Shown piece after piece: positions 5,937 to 6,940 of a stretch of 6,940 nucleotides of DNA. The stretch is from NCBI GenBank assembly GCA_012513395.1, contig JAAZCH010000226.1, positions 1-6,940 on the forward strand, in the 5' to 3' direction. The stretch is from Tissierellia bacterium. GTDB lineage: Bacteria; Bacillota_A; Clostridia; Tissierellales; Peptoniphilaceae. Each line of letters starts with the position of its first letter. The first letter of the stretch is position 1. Below the pieces are notes generated by a model that was given only the letters and a program-made list of their open reading frames with translations, did not search any database and had not been told where the DNA came from. The position numbers were made by a program, and so were the translations under genes.

Positions 5937-6350
5937 ATGAAAGAGATTAGCGCTGGTGGCGTAGTGTTTAACTCAAAAAAAATATTGTTACTTCGAAAAT
6001 TTAATGGAGGATGGGTACTCCCAAAAGGGCATGTTAAAAAGGGGGAAAAATATTCGGAAACAGCTTTAAGAGAAGTTAAAGAAGAAAGTGGAATAAATGC
6101 GAAACTGGGGCAATATATTGACTCCATCGAGTATCAGTATTTTAACTTTCGTAAAATGAAAAAATCCCACAAGACGGTGCACTGGTTTACGATGTACTCA
6201 ACCGACATGGAATTTATCCCTTTGGAAGAAGAAGGATTCAACGAAGCACGATATGTGGAAACAGAAAAAGCTCTAAAGTTTCTGATTCACAATAATGAAA
6301 AAACCATTATTAAAAAAGCTATCGAGCTTATAGGCGAAGGTGAGCAGTAG
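5937..6350 (+). CDS. Nudix hydrolase, Ap4A-hydrolase/MutT-like
   Basis: Nudix enzymes hydrolyse nucleoside diphosphates linked to another group, using divalent metal. The 137-residue protein has a perfect Nudix box (GX5EX7REUXEEXGU) at residues 31-53: Gly31, Glu37, Arg45-Glu46, Glu49-Glu50 and Gly52-Ile53. The lead-in GGWVLPKGH (24-32) and the closing EGFNEARYVETEKAL (99-113) resemble small dinucleoside-polyphosphate or (d)NTP hydrolases; the substrate cannot be read from sequence. The ATG is preceded by GGGAGTGGA (5922-5930). It leads the unit with whiA 5 bases downstream, so the two are co-transcribed. In Bacillus subtilis a Nudix gene (yvcI) heads the yvcI-yvcJ-yvcK-whiA cluster; here a Nudix gene sits between yvcK and whiA instead. 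Whether it is a true YvcI ortholog is unproven. Confidence 0.92.
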   Translation: MKEISAGGVVFNSKKILLLRKFNGGWVLPKGHVKKGEKYSETALREVKEESGINAKLGQYIDSIEYQYFNFRKMKKSHKTVHWFTMYSTDMEFIPLEEEGFNEARYVETEKALKFLIHNNEKTIIKKAIELIGEGEQ

Positions 6351-6355
6351 TTAAT

Positions 6356-6940
6356 ATGAGTTTTTCAAACGAGTTAAAAAGCGAAGCTGCAAAAATAAAG
6401 ACAGATACCTTTAATTTAATACTCGCGGAGCTGTCCGCGTATGTTAGGACCTGCGGCGAGTTAAAATTAAAGGACGGCAGTTGGATACTAGAATTTGTTA
6501 CAGAAAATGCAAGTATCGCTAGAAGAATATTTACATTTTTAAAAAGTTATACCCAGAACTTGGAAATCTATAGAAAAAAAAGCAATCAGCTCAACAAAAG
6601 GAGCAACTACATCATTATAATGAAAGATAGAAACTCTATAGATGACCTCCTATATGATACAGGTTTTGTCAAAAGTGGAAATTACGACGAAAAGAATTAC
6701 AAGATAGACAAAGGTCTATTGCAAATTGACGAAGAGATTAGAGCCTTTCTAAGAGCATCCTTTTTAGGAGCAGGCAGTGTAACTGATCCTGAAAAAGGAT
6801 ATCATTTAGAATTGATTAGTCAAAACGAAGAACTGGCAATGGATTTGAAAGATATGATTAATAAATGGAATCTAAATGCCAAAATAGCTACTAGAAAATC
6901 CAGTTTTATAGTATACTTGAAGGAAGCAGAGCAGATTTCA
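6356..6940 (+). CDS. whiA: WhiA sporulation/division regulator, N-terminal part
   Basis: The first 195 residues of WhiA are present; the frame is still open at the window edge, so the C-terminal helix-turn-helix is missing (the family is about 310 residues). The start MSFSNELKSEAAKI matches the family's conserved N-terminus, and FLGAGSVTDPEKGYHLEL (135-152) is the hallmark of its LAGLIDADG-endonuclease-like domain, which in WhiA is non-catalytic. WhiA controls sporulation septation genes in Streptomyces and affects division and chromosome segregation in Bacillus, where it follows yvcK. The ATG is 5 bases after the Nudix stop. Its likely Shine-Dalgarno, AAGGTGAG (6337-6344), is inside the Nudix gene and 11 bases away, rather far, so translation may rely on coupling. 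A GC-rich hairpin lies at codons 23-28. Confidence 0.95.
   Translation, partial: MSFSNELKSEAAKIKTDTFNLILAELSAYVRTCGELKLKDGSWILEFVTENASIARRIFTFLKSYTQNLEIYRKKSNQLNKRSNYIIIMKDRNSIDDLLYDTGFVKSGNYDEKNYKIDKGLLQIDEEIRAFLRASFLGAGSVTDPEKGYHLELISQNEELAMDLKDMINKWNLNAKIATRKSSFIVYLKEAEQIS
6424..6439 (+). other. GC-rich hairpin inside the early whiA coding region
   Basis: CGCGGA (6424-6429) and TCCGCG (6434-6439) form a perfect 6-bp stem with a GCTG loop, about 70 bases after the start codon. It is encoded by codons CTC GCG GAG CTG TCC GCG, all ending in G or C, in a gene otherwise rich in A- and T-ending codons. The stem would be strong for this genome. Confidence 0.5.

Noticed and set aside
5891..6127. 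Minus-strand open frame over the Nudix start and its promoter
   Set aside because: It overlaps a perfect Nudix box on the plus strand and shows no coding features of its own.
1..6940. Mobile element, phage, CRISPR, toxin-antitoxin or biosynthetic system
   Set aside because: No transposase, integrase, repeat array, paired small genes or boundary repeats were found; the genes are conserved core genes in consistent orientation.

Overview
This window looks like chromosome from a low-GC Gram-positive anaerobe of the Clostridia/Tissierellia type. The DNA is AT-rich, with many ATA (Ile) and AGA (Arg) codons, purine-rich Shine-Dalgarno sites and extended TG-n -10 promoters. The order murB - PHP protein - rapZ - yvcK - (Nudix) - whiA resembles clostridial core genomes. 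The genus cannot be fixed from this sequence. All recognisable genes read on the plus strand. I see no mobile element, CRISPR array, tRNA, rRNA or broken gene.

Layout. Bases 1-147 are the 3' end of a probable PP2C/SpoIIE-type serine phosphatase gene. It is followed 9 bases later by pgi (157-1458), probably on the same transcript. A 115-base gap holds a promoter and a leader with two competing hairpins ahead of a CarD-family RNA-polymerase-binding regulator (1574-2086), which ends at a good intrinsic terminator (2091-2118). A second promoter, overlaid by a perfect 14-bp inverted repeat, starts a tight four-gene unit: murB (2216-3118), a PHP-domain metallophosphoesterase (3115-3843), rapZ/yvcJ (3836-4699) and yvcK/glmR (4706-5677). 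Junctions overlap or are only a few bases long, and both rapZ and yvcK appear to start at TTG. A 259-base gap (5678-5936) holds a hairpin with a short T-run (weak terminator), two AT-rich dyads and a well-formed promoter. That promoter starts a further unit: a Nudix hydrolase (5937-6350) and whiA (6356 to the window edge, C-terminus missing).

How the genes fit together. Pgi interconverts glucose-6-P and fructose-6-P. Fructose-6-P is the substrate of GlmS, the entry to UDP-GlcNAc and peptidoglycan. MurB acts further down that pathway. RapZ and YvcK/GlmR belong to families known to tune GlmS or UDP-GlcNAc supply, and WhiA is a conserved partner linked to cell division. The window therefore reads as a central-carbon-to-cell-wall control neighbourhood. 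The PHP protein and the Nudix enzyme are its uncharacterised members.

The genes are conserved core genes rather than a new system. The least explained signals are regulatory: the dyad on the murB promoter, the alternative stems in the CarD-gene leader, a palindrome in the Nudix leader, and an unusually GC-rich hairpin early in whiA.
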